Source: SIG636 sp045535465
Lineage (GTDB): Bacteria; Bacillota; Clostridia; Oscillospirales; CAG-382
NCBI GenBank assembly: GCA_045535465.1
Contig: JAZSLS010000150.1
Location: 1-42,147, forward strand
DNA length: 42,147 bases
Reading direction: 5' to 3'
Shown: positions 40,401-42,147 of the stretch, piece by piece
Position numbering within the stretch: position 1 is the stretch's first letter
How the letters are laid out: every line of letters begins with the position of its first letter
The notes under the pieces: model-generated
Told to the model about the DNA's origin: nothing
What the model saw: only the letters and a program-made list of their open reading frames with translations
The model's database searches: none
Program-made: the position numbers and the translations under genes

Positions 40401-42105
40401 TAGCACCGTTGGAATAGGGCGTTTTATTGTAAGACAAAACCTCTTCAAAATTGATAAGATAACGTGTTTCGTTGGCAAACGCCTCAACAGTTACGGTGTC
40501 AAACCCCGTTTTCTTTTCGCTGAAACTTCCCTTGGCGACAACGTTCCACACATCTCCATCTGTTCTTTGAGCAATTTCTACGCCGTTATCCAAGGCTGCG
40601 TTAAAACGGGTACAAACGTGCATATAGGGATAGTCACCTTTTTGAACACGATACATAAGAGAGCTCCAGTTTTTCTCCGTGTTGTTTGCAGACTGTTTAA
40701 CATACGCCTGCACCTTAACGTCACCAAAGACGTCAAGCCAGGAGGGAAGAAGAACTCTGCCGTAATTAGTATCTGATGCAGAAGCATCTATAATATAAGT
40801 ACCTGCGGCAGCATCGTGCTTGATTGTAGTGCCGGAGGTTTGCTGTACAATGCGAAAATCGGTAGGTGCGGTACTAAAATCGTTACGATAAAGCACGTAG
40901 TCATTGTCGTTAAGATTTCTTGTAACGGCATAAACGGTTCTTGTGGTCGTACCGTTGGTAACGGTAAGCGCTTCAACGCCCGTCTTTTCGGGAGTGTATT
41001 CGGTAATAGAAGCGCCGTCTTTTGACCATTTTAAACCAATACCGTCGGTATAAAGGGTATCTGCGGCAAACTGAACGTCACAATCCGTAAGGTCAATGGT
41101 TTCGCCCATATCAACACGGATAGCGGGTTTGGAGTAGCTTATGCGGGTAGTTTCCTTATCGTTTTTATTACCCGTAAGGCTAATTTTTACGTAGTCAATG
41201 CTCATCTTGGAGCCTCTTACCTGAAAGCCAAAGCCGCCTGCGGCATAAGGTGAGTCAGAGCGTTCCATCATCTTAGCGCCGTTAATGGAAAGCGAGCTGT
41301 AAATGCCATCTGCTTCAACGGTTACGATGTTGTAGCTATCCTTCACCATTCTGGACGTAGAAGCGGTGCGGTACATATCCCAGGCGTTGCTTTCGTTCTT
41401 TCTGGTAAGCTCAATACCGTCGGCAAGTGCGGCGTTGTAGCGGATACAAGTTTGCAGGTAAGGGAAATTTCCGCCTTGAACTCTATACATAAGAGAACCC
41501 CATTTGCGTTCGTCAACAGCATTGCTTATCTGTATGCTTGCTTCCAGCTTGGCATCGCCGAAAACGTCCAGCCAGGCGGGAAGAAGAGCACGAACGTAAT
41601 ACGAACCGTTACCGGAAGCGTTTAAAACGTATTTGCCGTCGCTTACGGAAGCAGAAGCACCGCTTGTTTGCTCAACAATACGGAAATCTGCAGGAGACAC
41701 AGAAAAGTCGTTATAATAAAGTATGTATTCGTTTTCTTCAACGTTCTTTGCTACCACGTACACGGTCATTGTTTTGCCACCGGCACTTGCAGTCAAAGAG
41801 TAAACCCCCGCTGCAGAGGGAGTAAAGGAGGTAACGGTATCGGCACCGTTTTTCCAAGATACTCCGCTGTAAACGGTAGGAGTATCGGCACCAAACTGAA
41901 CACCGCATCCGTTTAGGTTTACGGTCTGCCCCACATCACAGCAAATGGCAGGCATACTAAAGCTTACCCTAGCAGAAACCGTTTCGCCTGCGGCAACGGC
42001 CGCTGTGGGCGCAGGTATACCTATGCAGGGAATTATAAGAGCAAATATCAAAAGGACCGAGAAAAAAGCTTTTATTGTTTTTTTCATAGCTTTATACAGG
42101 AACAA
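37450..42105 (-). CDS. Large secreted glycerophosphodiester phosphodiesterase with triplicated Ig/LamG-like units and dockerin
   Basis: 1551 residues from a TTG at 42105 with AAGGA 9 bases upstream; an ATG at 42087 gives a cleaner signal peptide but no ribosome site. Signal peptide to about residue 39. Three homologous units of about 270 residues (about 47-312, 320-590, 600-870), each an Ig-like beta domain (PAICCDVGQTV...TVYVVAKN) plus a concanavalin-like fold (ILYYNDFS...FRIVEQTSG..., LPAWLDVFGD, GFQVRG...SIDYVKI). The GDPD catalytic domain begins VIGHRGVPSLAQENSLAGA (His1100), with Glu1127/Asp1129 and MHDSTIDRTTNG (His1142). GDPDs release glycerol 3-phosphate from diesters such as teichoic acid or phospholipid head groups. 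The C-terminus is a dockerin (DVNGDACITTAD and DMDASTEITAAD loops). Monocistronic, own terminator. Confidence 0.88.
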   Translation of the reverse strand: MFLYKAMKKTIKAFFSVLLIFALIIPCIGIPAPTAAVAAGETVSARVSFSMPAICCDVGQTVNLNGCGVQFGADTPTVYSGVSWKNGADTVTSFTPSAAGVYSLTASAGGKTMTVYVVAKNVEENEYILYYNDFSVSPADFRIVEQTSGASASVSDGKYVLNASGNGSYYVRALLPAWLDVFGDAKLEASIQISNAVDERKWGSLMYRVQGGNFPYLQTCIRYNAALADGIELTRKNESNAWDMYRTASTSRMVKDSYNIVTVEADGIYSSLSINGAKMMERSDSPYAAGGFGFQVRGSKMSIDYVKISLTGNKNDKETTRISYSKPAIRVDMGETIDLTDCDVQFAADTLYTDGIGLKWSKDGASITEYTPEKTGVEALTVTNGTTTRTVYAVTRNLNDNDYVLYRNDFSTAPTDFRIVQQTSGTTIKHDAAAGTYIIDASASDTNYGRVLLPSWLDVFGDVKVQAYVKQSANNTEKNWSSLMYRVQKGDYPYMHVCTRFNAALDNGVEIAQRTDGDVWNVVAKGSFSEKKTGFDTVTVEAFANETRYLINFEEVLSYNKTPYSNGAMGLQAKGLTLTIDAIRITLGELFVAEENDVSSVVSYQSPAICCNVGQTVLLSECPVQFSYGVEAVDPSFITWKKDGEVITEFSNTTEGVHELTAVCGNEEFKVYVVAKKANAYEHVLYYNDFSSAPTDFRTVENDGTVSTASGAYVMNASGNAENYIRILLPKHLDVFGDYVYTANVKLTKPVDNSKWAALMYRVQNESVPYMQTCLRYNANAENGTEISNRTASNSWNVTQKGAYSGLAADAFNLVSVDVSGKTTNYSINGKNVLTETATLFQRGALGFQARGITLSVDYVKVIAKGNSTYNDLHLLPGGFADVRDVATGISVGPAMISELKTVAEFENVLTDSPAVAIMTYRVSGGNASVVFEDGEVAPDTALSMLGGKVIPAFRIANNADADSLANWLIAKDMRDVYAVSTTPSVVDRAYTKWKHIRGVVDYSARTSFNAETLRNDALAGSARVVILDDNYTTKADVTNIQDRYSVAWLVVGEGKAATVSAANKGAYGIVTPNRAVTEKCLTEYYPDNTLTRRSNVIGHRGVPSLAQENSLAGAITAYKNGATMVENDIYKVADGVLMVMHDSTIDRTTNGSGNTVSFTSTQLKNYKINSNSSVASEPIPSLEDYFKEIKGKNQGLVIEIKPNDSTLPPVLASLINKYDIMDQVVVISFQSAQLVKLRESLPGVPTGYLTSSFTLDESDPINTAATILDTIQTYGSVFNPSYSGLGENLQKELAYRGVTAWPWTINTQSTFDQFFTNSVAGITTNYSQWSDTLICNLSYTDGKVVSTTYTGKTKNETAAELVVVEDSLGISYSNGTLNVPSPKQGGTASFFFRLKSTTPTGITYYTVTELQTVEVEPSEALELVDEAKLSMDSNYLMGISAEHTAEFVKAQFVYDVEILGTDGNVITGESIVPTGAVIRLVSDKAQSVTAVLSGDVNGDACITTADFIAVRLTLSGKANLTGAYYKAADMDASTEITAADYLILKSRLVN

Positions 42106-42147
42106 AAATTACGTTCCTTCTCCTTTCGCATTGTAATAATATTATTA

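Noticed and set aside
39500..41950. Triplicated blocks in the GDPD gene as a possible assembly artefact or recombination repeat.
   Set aside because: The three units are clearly diverged at the amino-acid and DNA level, so they are ancient domain duplications.

Overview
The window looks like a chromosomal segment of a low-to-mid-GC, Gram-positive member of the Clostridia, probably near the Oscillospiraceae/Ruminococcaceae. I infer this from the glgB-glgC-glgD-glgA-glgP gene order (GlgD is a Firmicutes hallmark), a SigH-type sigma factor, GerMN-type lipoproteins, BlaI/M56 regulation, strong AGGAGG ribosome sites, and dockerin domains on secreted enzymes. There are no insertion sequences, phage genes, tRNA/rRNA genes or CRISPR arrays. 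The species cannot be named from the sequence.

Layout. (1) 1-1656, minus: rpsO and the 5' part of pnp (cut by the window edge). (2) 1924-13292, plus: a promoter with an inverted repeat drives an exported WG-repeat protein and then a full glycogen operon: a GlgB-like protein, glgC, glgD, glgA, glgP and an intracellular GH13 amylase. A NahK-like sugar 1-kinase follows with its own promoter (13362-14465). (3) 14574-15464: a SigH-like sigma factor and a double zinc-ribbon protein. (4) 15649-19847: a compact nucleotide-sugar cassette rmlA-rmlB-wecE plus an ATP-grasp ligase, closed by a 16-bp-stem terminator. (5) 19892-37389: a regulation-rich accessory stretch with three sigma/membrane anti-sigma modules, one carrying two paralogous lipoproteins, and a BlaI repressor/M56 protease pair. 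Between them lie a dockerin-bearing metallophosphatase, a CxxC protein, a GerMN lipoprotein, the CCA-adding enzyme, an SGNH-like lipoprotein, a zinc-ribbon membrane protein and a VWA protein. (6) 37450-42105, minus: a giant secreted glycerophosphodiesterase with three Ig/LamG-like units and a dockerin.

The two most unusual items are these. First, the 'branching enzyme' of the glycogen operon has lost the GH13 nucleophile (Thr307), the second catalytic Asp (Gly425) and the region-I His (Tyr242) in an otherwise intact protein, so it is probably a pseudoenzyme. It sits next to GlgD, itself a non-catalytic paralogue of GlgC. Second, the BlaR1-like M56 metalloprotease at 32724-36149 replaces the usual penicillin-binding sensor with a discoidin-like domain, about 16 BspA-type leucine-rich repeats and a GerMN-like C-terminus. 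It is encoded directly behind a BlaI-type repressor whose promoter contains a perfect 16-bp palindrome. Together they look like a proteolytic receptor-repressor switch for an extracellular ligand other than a beta-lactam.

Starts were re-chosen by ribosome-site spacing for glgA, rmlA, the first and third sigma genes, the sigma gene at 26589, the phosphatase, and several lipoproteins and small genes. All functions are read from motifs by eye; no database search was run.
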